DNA of 64,000 nt from Biomphalaria glabrata (GCF_947242115.1 NC_074716.1:5558001-5622000), one strand, 5' to 3'. Positions 1 to 14,832 are shown, counted from the first letter of the stretch. Notes: generated from the sequence alone by a model not told the origin. Translations and numbers: made by a program.

Positions 1-3000
1 TTACCTCCAAATCTCTGACAACTCTTTCACTAATGTTACCTCCAAATCTCTGGCAACTCTTTCACTAATGTTACCTCCAAATCTCTGGCAACTTTTTCAC
101 TAATGTTACATCCTAATCTCTGACAACACTTTCACTAATGTTACATCCAAATCTCTGACAACACTTTCACTAATGTTACATCCAAATCTCTGACAACTCT
201 TTCACTAATATTACCTCCAAATCTCTGACAACACTTTCACTAATGTTACCTCCAAATCTCTGACAACTCTTTCACTAATGTTACCTCCAAATCTCTGACA
301 ACACTTTCACTAATGTTACATCCTAATCTCTGACAACTCTTTCACTAATGTTACCTCCAAATCTCTGACAACTCTTTCACTAATGTTACCTCCAAATCTC
401 TGACAACACTTTCACTAATGTTACATCCTAATCTCTGACAACTCTTTCACTAATGTTACCTCCAAATCTCTGACAACACTTTCACTAATGTTACATCCTA
501 ATCTCTGACAACTCTTTCACTAATGTTACATCCTAATCTCTGACAACTCTTTCACTAATGTTACCTCCAAATCTCTGACAACACTTTCACTAATGTTACA
601 TCCAAATTTCTGACAACTCTTTCACTAATGTTACCGTCAAATCTCTGGCAACACTTTTACTAATGTTACATCCTAATCTCTGACAACTCTTTCACTAATG
701 TTACCTCCAAATCTCTGACAACACTTTCACTAATGTTACCTCCAAATCTCTGACAACACTTTCACTAATGTTACATCCTAATCTCTGACAACTCTTTCAC
801 TAATGTTACATCCTAATCTCTGACAACTCTTTCACTAATGTTACCTCCAAATCTCTGGCAACACTTTCACTAATGTTACCTCCAAATCTCTGACAACTCT
901 TTCACTAATTTTACCACCTAATCTCTGACAACTCTTTCACTAATGTTACCTCCAAATCTCTGACAACACTTTCACTAATGTTACCTCCAAATCTCTGGCA
1001 ACTCTTTCACTAATGTTACATCCTAATCTCTGGCAACACTTTCACTAATGTTACATCCAAATCTCTGACAACACTTTCACTAATGTTACCGTCAAATCTC
1101 TGACAACACTTTCACTAATGTTACCTCCAAATCTCTGGCAACTCTTTCACTAATGTTACATCCTAATCTCTGGCAACACTTTTACTAATGTTACATCCTA
1201 ATCTCTGACAACTCTTTCACTAATGTTACCTCCAAATCTCTGACAACTCTTTCACTAATGTTACCTCCAAATCTCTGACAACTCTTTCACTAATTTTACA
1301 TCCAAATCTCTGACAACACTTTCACTAATGTTACATCCAAATCTCTGGCAACTCTTTCACTAATGTTACATCCAAATCTCTGGCAACTCTTTCACTAATG
1401 TTACCTCCAAATCTCTGACAACTCTTTCACTAATGTTACATCCAAATCTCTGACAACACTTTCACTAATGTTACATCCAAATCTCTGACAACTCTTTCAC
1501 TAATGTTACATCCAAATCTCTGACAACTCTTTCACTAATGTTACCTCCAAATCTCTGACAACACTTTCACTAATGTTACATCCTAATCTCTGACAACACT
1601 TTCACTAATGTTACCTCCAAATCTCTGGCAACTCTTTCACTAATGTTACATCCTAATCTCTGACAACTCTTTCACTAATGTTACCTCCAAATCTCTGGCA
1701 ACTCTTTCACTAATGTTACCTCCAAATCTCTGGCAACTCTTTCACTAATGTTACCTCCAAATCTCTGACAACTCTTTCACTAATGTTACCTCCAAATCTC
1801 TGACAACTCTTTCACTAATGTTACATCCTAATCTCTGACAACTCTTTCACTAATGTTACATCCTAATCTCTGACAACTCTTTCACTAATGTTACCTCCAA
1901 ATCTCTGGCAACACTTTCACTAATGTTACATCCTAATCTCTGACAACTCTTTCACTAATGTTACATCCTAATCTCTGACAACTCTTTCACTAATGTTACC
2001 TCCAAATCTCTGGCAACACTTTCACTAATGTTACCTCCAAATCTCTGGCAACTCTTTCACTTATGTTACCTCCAAATCTCTGGCAACTCTTTCACTAATG
2101 TTACATCCAAATCTCTGACAACTCTTTCACTAATGTTACCTCCAAATCTCTGACAACACTTTCACTAATGTTACATCCAAATCTCTGACAACTCTTTCAC
2201 TAATGTTACCTCCAATTCTCTGACAACACTTTCACTATTGTTACCTCCAAATCTCTGGCAACTCTTTCACTAATGTTACATCCAAATCTCTGGCAACTCT
2301 TTCACTAATGTTTCCTCCAAATCTCTGACAACACTTTCACTAATGTTACATCCAAATTTCTGACAACTCTTTCACTAATGTTACCTCCAAATCTCTGACA
2401 ACACTTTCACTAATGTTACCTCCAAATCTCTGGCAACTCTTTCACTAATGTTACATCCAAATCTCTGGCAACTCTTTCACTAATGTTACCTCCAAATCTC
2501 TGGCAACTCTTTCACTAATGTTACCTCCAAATCTCTGGCAACTCTTTCACTAATGTTACATCCAAATCTCTGACAACACTTTCACTAATGTTACCTCCAA
2601 ATCTCTGACAACTCTTTCACTAATGTTACATCCAAATCTCTGACAACTCTTTCACTAATGTTACATCCAAATCTCTGACAACACTTTCACTAATGTTACC
2701 TCCAAATCTCTGGCAACTCTTTCACTAATGTTACATCCAAATCTCTGGCAACTCTTTCACTAATGTTACCTCCAAATCTCTGGCAACTCTTTCACTAATG
2801 TTACCTCCAAATCTCTGGCAACTCTTTCACTAATGTTACATCCAAATCTCTGACAACACTTTCACTAATGTTACCGTCAAATCTCTGACAACACTTTCAC
2901 TAATGTTACATCCAAATCTCTGGCAACTCTTTCACTAATGTTACATCCAAATCTCTGACAACACTTTCACTAATGTTACCGTCAAATCTCTGACAACACT

Positions 3001-6000
3001 TTCACTAATGTTACCTCCCAATCTCTGGCAACTCTTTCACTAATGTTACATCCTAATCTCTGACAACTCTTTCACTAATGTTACCTCCAAATCTCTGGCA
3101 ACTCTTTCACTATTGTTACCTCCAAATCTCTGACAACTCTTTCACTAATGTTACATCCAAATCTCTGACAACACTTTCACTAATGTTACATCCAAATCTC
3201 TGGCAACTCTTTCACTAATGTTACATCCAAATCTCTGGCAACTCTTTCACTAATGTTACCTCCAAATCTCTGACAACTCTTTCACTAATGTTACATCCAA
3301 ATCTCTGACAACACTTTCACTAATGTTACATCCAAATCTCTGACAACTCTTTCACTAATGTTACATCCAAATCTCTGACAACTCTTTCACTAATGTTACC
3401 TCCAAATCTCTGACAACACTTTCACTAATGTTACATCCTAATCTCTGACAACACTTTCACTAATGTTACCTCCAAATCTCTGACAACACTTTCACTAATG
3501 TTACATCCTAATCTCTGACAACACTTTCACTAATGTTACATCCTAATCTCTGACAACACTTTCACTAATGTTACCTCCAAATCTCTGACAACTCTTTCAC
3601 TAATGTTACATCCTAATCTCTGACAACACTTTCACTAATGTTACATCCAAATCTCTGACAACTCTTTCACTAATGTTACCTCCAAATCTCTGACAACACT
3701 TTCACTAATGTTACATCCTAATCTCTGACAACACTTTCACTAATGTTACCTCCAAATCTCTGACAACACTTTCACTAATGTTACATCCTAATCTATGACA
3801 ACACTTTCACTAATGTTACATCCTAATCTCTGACAACACTTTCACTAATGTTACATCCTAATCTCTGACAACTCTTTCACTAATGTTACATCCTAATCTC
3901 TGACAACACTTTCACTAATGTTACATCCTAATCTCTGACAACACTTTCACTAATGTTACATCCAAATCTCTGACAACACTTTCACTAATGTTACATCCTA
4001 ATCTCTGGCAACTCTTTCACTAATGTTACCTCCAAATCTCTGGCAACTCTTTCACTAATGTTACCTCCAAATCTCTGGCAACACTTTCACTAATGTTACC
4101 TCCAAATCTCTGGCAACACTTTCACTAATTTTACATCCAAATCTCTGGCAACTCTTTCACTAATGTTACCTCCAAATCTCTGGCAACACTTTCACTAATG
4201 TTACATCCAAATCTCTGGCAACACTTTCACTAATGTTACCTCCAAATCTCTGGCAACTCTTTCACTAATGTTACCTCCAAATCTCTGGCAACACTTTCAC
4301 TAATGTTACATCCAAATCTCTGGCAACACTTTCACTAATGTTACCTCCAAATCTCTGGCAACTCTTTCACTAATGTTACCTCCAAATCTCTGGCAACACT
4401 TTCACTAATGTTACATCCAAATCTCTGACAACAATTTCACTAATGTTACCTCCAAATCTCTGCCAACACTTTCACTAATGTTACATCCAAATCTCTGACA
4501 ACACTTTCACTAATGTTACCTCCAAATCTCTGACAACACTTTCACTAATGTTACCTCCAAATCTCTGACAACACTTTCACTAATGTTACATCCAAATCTC
4601 TGACAACACTTTCACTAATGTTACATCCTAATCTCTGGCAACTCTTTCACTAATGTTACATCCAAATCTCTGACAACACTTTCACTAATGTTACATCCTA
4701 ATCTCTGGCAACTCTTTCACTAATGTTACATCCAAATCTCTGACAACACTTTCACTAATGTTACCTCCAAATCTCTGACAACTCTTTCACTAATGTTACA
4801 TCCTAATCTCTGACAACACTTTCACTAATGTTACCTCCAAATCTCTGACAACACTTTCACTAATGTTACATCCAAATATCTGGCAACTCTTTCACTAATG
4901 TTACCTCCAAATCTCTGGCAACTCTTTCACTAATGTTACATCCAAATCTCTGGCAACTCTTTCACTAATGTTACATCTAAATCTCTGACAACACCTTCAC
5001 TAATGTTACATCCAAATCTCTGACAACTCTTTCACTAATGTTACATCCAAATCTCTGGCAACACTTTCACTAATGTTACATCTAAATCTCTGACAACACT
5101 TTCACTAATGTTACCTCCAAATCTCTGACAACTCTTTCACTAATGTTACCGTCAAATCTCTGACAACACTTTCACTAATGTTAGATCTAAATCTCTGACA
5201 ACTCTTTCACTAATGTTAGATCCTAATCTCTGACAACTCTTTCACTAATGTTACCTCCTAATCTCTGACAACTCTTTCACTAATGTTACCTCCAAATCTC
5301 TGACAACTCTTTCACTAATGTTACATCCTAATCTCTGACAACTCTTTCACTAATGTTACCTCCAAATCTCTGACAACTCTTTCACTAATGTTACATCCAA
5401 ATCTCTGGCAACTCTTTCACTAATGTTACATCCAAATCTCTGGCAACTCTTTCACTAATGTTACATCCTAATCTCTGGCAACTCTTTCACTAATGTTACA
5501 TCCTAATCTCTGGCAACTCTTTCACTAATGTTACCTCCAAATCTCTGACAACTCTTTCACTAATGTTACATCCTAATCTCTGGCAACACTTTCACTAATG
5601 TTACATCCAAATCTCTGGCAACTCTTTCACTAATGTTACATCCAAATCTCTGGCAACTCTTTCACTAATGTTACCTCCAAATCTCTGGCAACTCTTTCAC
5701 TAATGTTACATCCAAATCTCTGGCAACTCTTTCACTAATGTTACATCTAAATCTCTGACAACACCTTCACTAATGTTACATCTAAATCTCTGACAACTCT
5801 TTCACTAATGTTACATCCAAATCTCTGACAACACTTTCACTAATGTTACATCTAAATCTCTGACAACACTTTCACTAATGTTACATCCAAATCTCTGGCA
5901 ACTCTTTCACTAATGTTACATCCAAATCTCTGACAACTCTTTCACTAATGTTACATCCAAATCTCTGGCAACACTTTCACTAATGTTACATCTAAATCTC

Positions 6001-9000
6001 TGACAACACTTTCACTAATGTTACCTCCAAATCTCTGACAACTCTTTCACTAATGTTACCGTCAAATCTCTGACAACACTTTCACTAATGTTAGATCTAA
6101 ATCTCTGACATCTCTTTCACTAATGTTACCTCCAAATCTCTGGCAACACTTTCACTAATGTTACATCCAAATCTCTGACAACACTTTCACTAATGTTACC
6201 TCCAAATCTCTGACAACACTTTCACTAATGTTACATCCAAATCTCTGACAACACTTTCACTAATGTTACCTCCAAATCTCTGACAACACTTTCACTAATG
6301 TTACCTCCAAATCTCTGACAACACTTTCACTAATGTTACATCCAAATCTCTGACAACTCTTTCACTAATGTTACATCCTAATCTCTGGCAACTCTTTCAC
6401 TAATGTTACATCCAAATCTCTGACAACACTTTCACTAATGTTACATCCTAATTTCTGGCAACTCTTTCACTAATGTTACATCCAAATCTCTGACAACACT
6501 TTCACTAATGTTACCTCCAAATCTCTGACAACTCTTTCACTAATGTTACCTCCAAATCTCTGACAACACTTTCACTAATGTTACCTCCAAATCTCTGACA
6601 ACACTTTCACTAATGTTACATCCAAATCTCTGGCAACTCTTTCACTAATGTTACCTCCAAATCTCTGGCAACTCTTTCACTAATGTTACATCCAAATCTC
6701 TGGCAACTCTTTCACTAATGTTACATCCAAATCTCTGGCAACACTTTCACTAATGTTACATCTAAATCTCTGACAACACTTTCACTAATGTTACCTCCAA
6801 ATCTCTGACAACTCTTTCACTAATGTTACCGTCAAATCTCTGACAACACTTTCACTAATGTTAGATCTAAATCTCTGACAACTCTTTCACTAATGTTAGA
6901 TCCTAATCTCTGACAACTCTTTCACTAATGTTACCTCCTAATCTCTGACAACTCTTTCACTAATGTTACCTCCAAATCTCTGACAACTCTTTCACTAATG
7001 TTACATCCTAATCTCTGACAACTCTTTCACTAATGTTACCTCCAAATCTCTGACAACTCTTTCACTAATGTTACATCCAAATCTCTGGCAACTCTTTCAC
7101 TAATGTTACATCCAAATCTCTGGCAACTCTTTCACTAATGTTACATCCTAATCTCTGGCAACTCTTTCACTAATGTTACATCCTAATCTCTGGCAACTCT
7201 TTCACTAATGTTACCTCCAAATCTCTGACAACTCTTTCACTAATGTTACATCCTAATCTCTGGCAACACTTTCACTAATGTTACATCCAAATCTCTGGCA
7301 ACTCTTTCACTAATGTTACATCCAAATCTCTGGCAACTCTTTCACTAATGTTACCTCCAAATCTCTGGCAACTCTTTCACTAATGTTACATCCAAATCTC
7401 TGGCAACTCTTTCACTAATGTTACATCTAAATCTCTGACAACACCTTCACTAATGTTACATCTAAATCTCTGACAACTCTTTCACTAATGTTACATCCAA
7501 ATCTCTGACAACACTTTCACTAATGTTACATCTAAATCTCTGACAACACTTTCACTAATGTTACATCCAAATCTCTGGCAACTCTTTCACTAATGTTACA
7601 TCCAAATCTCTGACAACTCTTTCACTAATGTTACATCCAAATCTCTGGCAACACTTTCACTAATGTTACATCTAAATCTCTGACAACACTTTCACTAATG
7701 TTACCTCCAAATCTCTGACAACTCTTTCACTAATGTTACCGTCAAATCTCTGACAACACTTTCACTAATGTTAGATCTAAATCTCTGACATCTCTTTCAC
7801 TAATGTTACCTCCAAATCTCTGACAACTCTTTCACTAATGTTACATCCAAATCTCTGGCAACTCTTTCACTAATGTTACATCCAAATCTCTGGCAACTCT
7901 TTCACTAATGTTACATCCTAATCTCTGGCAACTCTTTCACTAATGTTACCTCCAAATCTCTGGCAACACTTTCACTAATGTTACATCCAAATCTCTGGCA
8001 ACACTTTCACTAATGTTACCTCCAAATCTCTGGCAACTCTTTCACTAATGTTACCTCCAAATCTCTGGCAACACTTTCACTAATGTTACATCCAAATCTC
8101 TGACAACACTTTCACTAATGTTACCTCCAAATCTCTGACAACACTTTCACTAATGTTACATCCAAATCTCTGACAACACTTTCACTAATGTTACCTCCAA
8201 ATCTCTGACAACACTTTCACTAATGTTACCTCCAAATCTCTGACAACACTTTCACTAATGTTACATCCAAATCTCTGACAACACTTTCACTAATGTTACA
8301 TCCTAATCTCTGGCAAGTCTTTCACTAATGTTACATCCAAATTTCTGACAACACTTTCACTAATGTTACATCCTAATCTCTGGCAACTCTTTCACTAATG
8401 TTACATCCAAATCTCTGACAACACTTTCACTAATGTTACCTACAAATCTCTGACAACTCTTTCACTAATGTTACCTCCAAATCTCTGACAACACTTTCAC
8501 TAATGTTACCTCCAAATCTCTGACAACACTTTCACTAATGTTACATCCAAATCTCTGGCAACTCTTTCACTAATGTTACCTCCAAATTTCTGGCAACTCT
8601 TTCACTAATGTTACATCCAAATCTCTGGCAACTCTTTCACTAATGTTACATCTAAATCTCTGACAACACCTTCACTAATGTTACATCCAAATCTCTGACA
8701 ACTCTTTCACTAATGTTACATCCAAATCTCTGACAACACTTTCACTAATGTTACATCTAAATCTCTGACAACACTTTCACTAATGTTACATCCAAATCTC
8801 TGGCAACTCTTTCACTAATGTTACATCCAAATCTCTGACAACTCTTTCACTAATGTTACATCCAAATCTCTGGCAACACTTTCACTAATGTTACATCTAA
8901 ATCTCTGACAACACTTTCACTAATGTTACCTCCAAATCTCTGACAACTCTTTCACTAATGTTACCGTCAAATCTCTGACAACACTTTCACTAATGTTAGA

Positions 9001-10518
9001 TCTAAATCTCTGACAACTCTTTCACTAATGTTAGATCCTAATCTCTGACAACTCTTTCACTAATGTTACCTCCTAATCTCTGACAACTCTTTCACTAATG
9101 TTACCTCCAAATCTCTGACAACTCTTTCACTAATGTTACATCATAATCTCTGACAACTCTTTCACTAATGTTACCTCCAAATCTCTGACAACTCTTTCAC
9201 TAATGTTACATCCAAATCTCTGGCAACTCTTTCACTAATGTTACATCCAAATCTCTGGCAACTCTTTCACTAATGTTACATCCTAATCTCTGGCAACTCT
9301 TTCACTAATGTTACATCCTAATCTCTGGCAACTCTTTCACTAATGTTACCTCCAAATCTCTGACAACTCTTTCACTAATGTTACATCCTAATCTCTGGCA
9401 ACACTTTCACTAATGTTACATCCAAATCTCTGGCAACTCTTTCACTAATGTTACATCCAAATCTCTGGCAACTTTTTCACTAATGTTACATCCAAATCTC
9501 TGACAACTCTTTCACTAATGTTACATCCAAATCTCTGGCAACTCTTTCACTAATGTTACATCTAAATCTCTGACAACACCTTCACTAATGTTACATCCAA
9601 ATCTCTGACAACTCTTTCACTAATGTTACATCCAAATCTCTGACAACACTTTCACTAATGTTACATCTAAATCTCTGACAACACTTTCACTAATGTTACA
9701 TCCAAATCTCTGGCAACTCTTTCACTAATGTTACATCCAAATCTCTGACAACTCTTTCACTAATGTTACATCCAAATCTCTGGCAACACTTTCACTAATG
9801 TTACATCCAAATCTCTGGCAACTCTTTCACTAATGTTACCTCCAAATCTCTGACAACTCTTTCACTAATGTTACCGTCAAATCTCTGACAACACTTTCAC
9901 TAATGTTAGATCTAAATCTCTGACATCTCTTTCACTAAAGTTAGATCCTAATCTCTGACAACTCTTTCACTAATGTTACCTCCTAATCTCTGACAACTCT
10001 TTCACTAATGTTACCTCCAAATCTCTGACAACTCTTTCACTAATGTTACATCCTAATCTCTGACAACTCTTTCACTAATGTTACCTCCAAATCTCTGACA
10101 ACTCTTTCACTAATGTTACATCCAAATCTCTGGCAACTCTTTCACTAATGTTACATCCAAATCTCTGGCAACTCTTTCACTAATGTTACATCCTAATCTC
10201 TGGCAACTCTTTCACTAATGTTACATCCTAATCTCTGGCAACTCTTTCACTAATGTTACCTCCAAATCTCTGACAACTCTTTCACTAATGTTACATCCTA
10301 ATCTCTGGCAACACTTTCACTAATGTTACATCCAAATCTCTGGCAACTCTTTCACTAATGTTACATCTAAATCTCTGACAACTCTTTCACTAATGTTACA
10401 TCCAAATCTCTGACAACTCTTTCACTAATGTTACATCCAAATCTCTGACAACTCTTTCACTAATGTTACATCCAAATCTCTGACAACTCTTTCACTAATG
10501 TTACATCCAAATCTCTGA
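1..10518. repeat. 35-bp satellite array (about 300 copies) with higher-order structure
   Basis: The whole stretch is head-to-tail copies of a 35-bp unit that can be read as starting ttacctccaa and ending ttcactaatg. Copies differ mostly at a few fixed sites: ctcc/atcc/cgtc, caa/taa, tgaca/tggca, actct/acact. Indels are almost absent, so the 35-bp phase holds for 10.5 kb. Above the monomer there are longer units: 5041-6150 reappears at 6721-7830 with no difference that I could see, an offset of 1680 bp or 48 monomers. Less exact relatives lie at about 4441-5000, 8560-9100 and 9560-10300. The unit length is not a multiple of 3 and no long frame is open, so it is non-coding. The array starts before the window edge and ends abruptly at about 10518. 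Confidence 0.97.
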
Positions 10519-10814
10519 GTTAAATCAACATGGCTAGTCGCAGGGTGAAGTGACATTGTCAAGTTCTCGAAAAATAATCACCAGGCAAGCTGTTCACGAC
10601 CTTACAAAGTACAGTACTTCAACCAGATTGTAATGACACATTAGGTATGGAGTGAAGGCATTACAGGTTCTATCCGCATAATTTTGTATATGCAAGCCAT
10701 ACACAGTAACATACAAACTTTTAGAGAACTTCGTACTAGCGTCATTATGAACTATTTCAAGATATACTCCTTGACTTTATTTCTTATATTTATTCATAAA
10801 AAAGGTTTGTTCAT

Positions 10815-11120
<306 letters not shown>

Positions 11121-11262
11121 TTGCGTTTACTGAGCCTAAAGGCAGCACGGAAAACCAACTCCTAGATACGCCCTCTCCCCAGTGGTCCACAAATGAGATT
11201 GGACCAAAGCGCTCTGAGCATGCTATAAGCATGAAAGTAGCGCTATATAAAAAGCTATAACA
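11121..11262 (+). mobile_element. SINE copy, family A (5'-truncated)
   Basis: This is about 140 bp, from the motif gcctaaaggcagcac to gtagcgctatataaaaagc. It is the reverse complement of most of the element at 18205-18450, at roughly 90% identity by eye. The tRNA-like head seen in the other copy is missing here. The 3' end runs into aataatagatagatag, a short GATA tail. Two copies in opposite orientation with the same end support a dispersed element. Confidence 0.75.
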
Positions 11263-12564
11263 ATAATAGATAGATAGATAGATTTGTGTGCTTACACATA
11301 TTGAGTATCGAAAAGTTTATGTATGATATGTAATAGACTCTTCTTGTTTAGTGTACACTCCCAGTTCTTGAAATCTACCATTTCAAAAGTGACCGACAGT
11401 TTGTTCTCCCTAAAAGAAAATGTCAAATGTCACTTTAAAAAAAAAAAAAACGCTTCCGAGTATTCCAACTTCTGTGAGATCGTCACCTGAAACTTAATGA
11501 GAAACTCCGAAGTTTTTTCAAATTTGAGTTATTGACAAATTTTAATTCTGCGTAAAAAGTTGTAATAGTAATCATTTTACCATTTTTATTTAAATGCTTA
11601 AAAACATTTATATTTAATAAATTAGACATCTCCAAAAAAACGGGGTTCTTTGAGATTTTGTTTTTAGGTTAGGCATACTTCACTTTCCTCAACAATACTG
11701 AAAGGGAAACAACATTTAATCAATCGTATCGCTTCATTCTTACAGGCTGTTGGGCTTAGTGATGGCCTAGTCTAGAGCTATGGTACAGTTATATATATAG
11801 AGAGAGAGATCTAAAAGCATTAGGATAACCAACTCGAGAAAAAAAGTAACATTTTCATCTAAACCCCTCCCTGTCCTAAAAAGTAAATAGATCGTGTGTC
11901 GACGACTGATTCTAACAATGTGGTCAGTGTAAGGCTAGTCTAGACTACGTGTAGTCGGTCATGACAAGACAACCAAGCGATAGTGTTTGTGCGTGTTGAG
12001 TGGTCAGGCGAGAAAATACACACTAAAGTGGTTAGTCAAGCATGTAAATCTACTTTCAACACGCATTTTTTTTTGGTTGCAAGATCTAGATCTAACTGTA
12101 TAGACGAAGATATATATTTTTTACGAGAATGTAAACTTTGCTGTATGGTCTCCCGTTTTACAATAAGTCAATAGATTAAATTAATAGGTTAGAGTGACGT
12201 CACATAGAAACCCGGTAAAAATCTGATCGTTTTGGATGCGCGGAAAAAATTTCAGAAAAACATTAATTACTAAGTTATTATTGCAATTTTTTTTTTTTAA
12301 GAAATAATATATTCATTATCTGTAAATGAAAACACATATTATATCAAAAATTGTCAAAACCATCGGAGTTTCCCTTTAAAAACCATTTCTCTCTTAAGAA
12401 GCGAACAATAAAACGTCCAACAAAAAGCTAGAAAATAAGGAAGAATACTTTTAACAAAGCTTGTGTCTGTTACTTTATTTAAAACAAAATAGTTCTTATG
12501 GATACCTTTTAGTTTAGTAACAGCATTGTTACTAACTAAACTTTCATGTTTTGGTATTTTTCAG
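11263..12564. other. Non-genic stretch upstream of the lectin exon; possible MITE
   Basis: I see no exon I can defend. The motif gagaaactccgaag at about 11500 and its inverse, catcggagtttccc, at about 12361 could be the ends of a degraded MITE of about 880 bp. A short frame at 11983-12174 has no recognisable content. In particular I find no signal peptide or second immunoglobulin exon for the lectin gene that follows. Confidence 0.4.
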
Positions 12565-13607
12565 ATGCTTACATTATAATTGATCAAAGTCCTGCCAATG
12601 TTCGATTTGATTCTATTACCACTCTCTCAACCAGATGTACCTTTTTGAGAGACGAGTCAACAAATATAGTCCATCCTCTGGCCATCGTTTTGGCCCAATC
12701 TAAAAACCTAGACAACATTTTCCAAAATATCGCAAGCGTCTTCTTATGTTCTGATCCCCTGAAAATTAAAGAGAGATCAGAAAATGTTAAAGTGGACGGA
12801 AAAATTAACGGCTCATCTTCATATCTTCAATACGAGGTCCATTTCCCCACATCTATAGATTTCGGTTTCTACAGATGTACAGTTAGCGGACTTGACCGAT
12901 CATACGATGTTATCCATGAGATCAAAGTATCTGAAATTCAGAGCAGCTCTTCAACTGTTTCTGAACTTTTGGCAGAAAACAGGAAACTGGTTGATAGAGT
13001 TACAAAGCTGGAGAATCAGGTTAAAGTTTTTAGTGACAGCTGCGTGAAATCAACAGATTTACAAAGATTTCAAAACGATATAACTCAAGAAAATGATGAA
13101 AAATTCAAAGATGTTCATAATACATTGAGTTTGTTAAATGATTCGAATCACTTTCTTGCATCCACTCACAATTCATCGAAGGAAATTATGTTCCGGGCTC
13201 AATTCACGTTTGAAAACAGTACTTACTATTTGTCAAGATTCGGTGTTGACAGATTTCATTCAGCGGAGATTGTGTGTGCTACCTACGGCGGATATCTCGC
13301 GGAGATAGACACCGCCTCAGAATACAACGTGATTGTTCATTCTATTAAGCTTCATGTCCAGAAAGAAAGTCCATTCATCGGTTTGGTTACTGATGGATCG
13401 AGTAATAATTGGATATACTCCTTCAGCAGAACGCCTGCTACATATCTCTTGTGGAATCCTAATGGCGACCCAAGTATAGGTAAAAATGAGAACTGTGTTA
13501 TTTTGAGTCCGACGTATGGATTCACCATGGCCAATATTCCGTGCAATAATTACTTGAACATGCCATGGCACTATCTTTGTGAAGTCACGCCACAAAAGTT
13601 TACATAG
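12565..13607 (+). CDS. CREP-like protein (IgSF + coiled coil + C-type lectin), final exon
   Basis: The exon begins after the acceptor ggtatttttcag with a phase-1 split codon and runs to a TAG stop, giving 346 residues. An ATG at 12546 lies in the intron and is not the start. Residues 1-110 form an immunoglobulin-like domain with Cys24 and Cys104 in the D-x-G-x-Y-x-C context. Residues 125-210 are heptad-like and charged, with LLAENRKLVDRVTKLENQV as coiled coil. Residues 215-342 are a C-type lectin domain: SAEIVCATYGGYLAEID, FIGL in place of WIGL, LLW, ENCVIL and a terminal YLCE. The usual EPN/QPD and WND calcium and sugar motifs are replaced (GDPS, MANI), so binding is probably not classical. 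This order of domains is that of the snail CREP family of secreted haemolymph lectins, relatives of FREPs. The 5' exons, with the signal peptide and perhaps another Ig domain, are not visible. A paralogue lies at 25637-26682. Confidence 0.85.
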
Positions 13608-14090
13608 AGGATTTTGAAACTTATGTTAACCACAGTAATCTATATTTTTCTTTGCGTTATGATTATCAGGATCGGGTTCATATTCTTTAAACTTTATAAA
13701 CACATATGAAAGGAATAGCAAGTGATATGGAGTAAAGTGAGGCAATATAATGAAACCTTAAGAAAAAAAAAATTTTAAAAAGAAAAAAAAAATTAAAACA
13801 TATTTCAAATGAATAGAGAAGACGCTTTATTGAATGATCGCTGCTACAAACTAAATATTTACAATCTCTGTATGGTAGAAACAGAAGAACTTAAAATGGA
13901 ACTTAAAATGGAACTTGCACTGTTACAATGTGCACACAAATTATCATGTGTTTGTTAAAAACTTCCAATGCATTGCTTGTCAGTACATTTGTATTCTTTG
14001 CATAGGATGTAACGTGATCCTTGTTTAAGATTACACATTTTAAAGATCAACCTAACATTCTATTTAAGCCTTGATATAGTGTATTTGTTA
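13608..14090. other. 3' flank of the lectin gene, no further feature
   Basis: AT-rich sequence with A runs at 13760-13800 and ATTAAA-like hexamers at about 13791, a possible poly(A) region. There is no canonical AATAAA in the first 150 bases after the stop. I see nothing else. Confidence 0.4.
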
Positions 14091-14099
14091 CAATGAAAT

Positions 14100-14140
14100 T
14101 TGTCTCTCTCTCTCTCTCTTTCCTTCTCTCTCTCTCTCTT

Positions 14141-14177
<37 letters not shown>

Positions 14178-14287
14178 TTTTCTCTCTCTCTCTATCCTTT
14201 TCTCTCTCTCTCTCTCTCTCTTTCCTTCTCTCTCTCTCTCTCTCTCTTTCCTTTTCTCTCTCTCTCTCTGTCTCTCGCTCTCTGTTT

Positions 14288-14328
<41 letters not shown>

Positions 14329-14335
14329 GCTGTAT
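14100..14335. repeat. (CT)n-rich microsatellite
   Basis: Long CT runs broken by tttcctt blocks. They produce Ser/Leu frames on one strand and Arg/Glu frames on the other, which are not genes. Confidence 0.95.
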
Positions 14336-14742
14336 GGAAACACCTTTTTTTTTTCCTGCGCATCCCTCATTTCTCCCACTTAGACCTGGAAAGACCCGCT
14401 TTATAACACGCCCCGTCAAATACACGCTCTCGTATTTTAGGCCCGTTTATTTCAGTAACACTTTTACTTATTCGCGTTTCCCCCCCCCCCACACATACAC
14501 ACACCACCACCACCACCGACAACAACAAAAAGTTAGTACTCTGTACACATTCCCGTTCCCCTTTCAACATTCCTCTTGGTATTTTGTTCTCTAAATGAAA
14601 AAGATATCAATTCGGTTTTATTCATTGTAATCGTTTAGTTGACCCTATTTGAATGTAGCGCAATGACAATAGATCTAGATTTTATCTTTTCAATGCTATT
14701 AGGATTTGGTTGTTTCGATAGTGTTACAAAGTACCATTCCTT

Positions 14743-14743
14743 G

Positions 14744-14780
<37 letters not shown>

Positions 14781-14832
14781 TCTCTCTCTGTATCTCTCTC
14801 GAGAGAGGGAGAGAAAAAAAAAGAAAAAAGTC
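14743..14832. repeat. (CT)n / (CTAT)n followed by GA-rich run
   Basis: A pyrimidine run at 14743-14800 flips directly to a purine run (gagagagggagagaaaaaaa), so it could fold as a hairpin. It is non-coding. Confidence 0.85.

Noticed and set aside
1-10518. CRISPR-like array
   Set aside because: The 35-bp units are contiguous, with no unique spacers, and the genome is clearly that of an animal. It is a satellite.
11378-11440. An upstream immunoglobulin exon (residues like LKENVKCHF)
   Set aside because: The frame runs into a poly-A tract, has no splice sites, and the similarity is too short.
12546-12564. ATG at 12546 as the lectin start
   Set aside because: It lies before a strong acceptor (ggtatttttcag) that matches the paralogue's exon boundary, and would give no signal peptide.
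14047-14594. Arg/Glu-rich or Ser/Leu-rich proteins
   Set aside because: CT microsatellite translated on the two strands.
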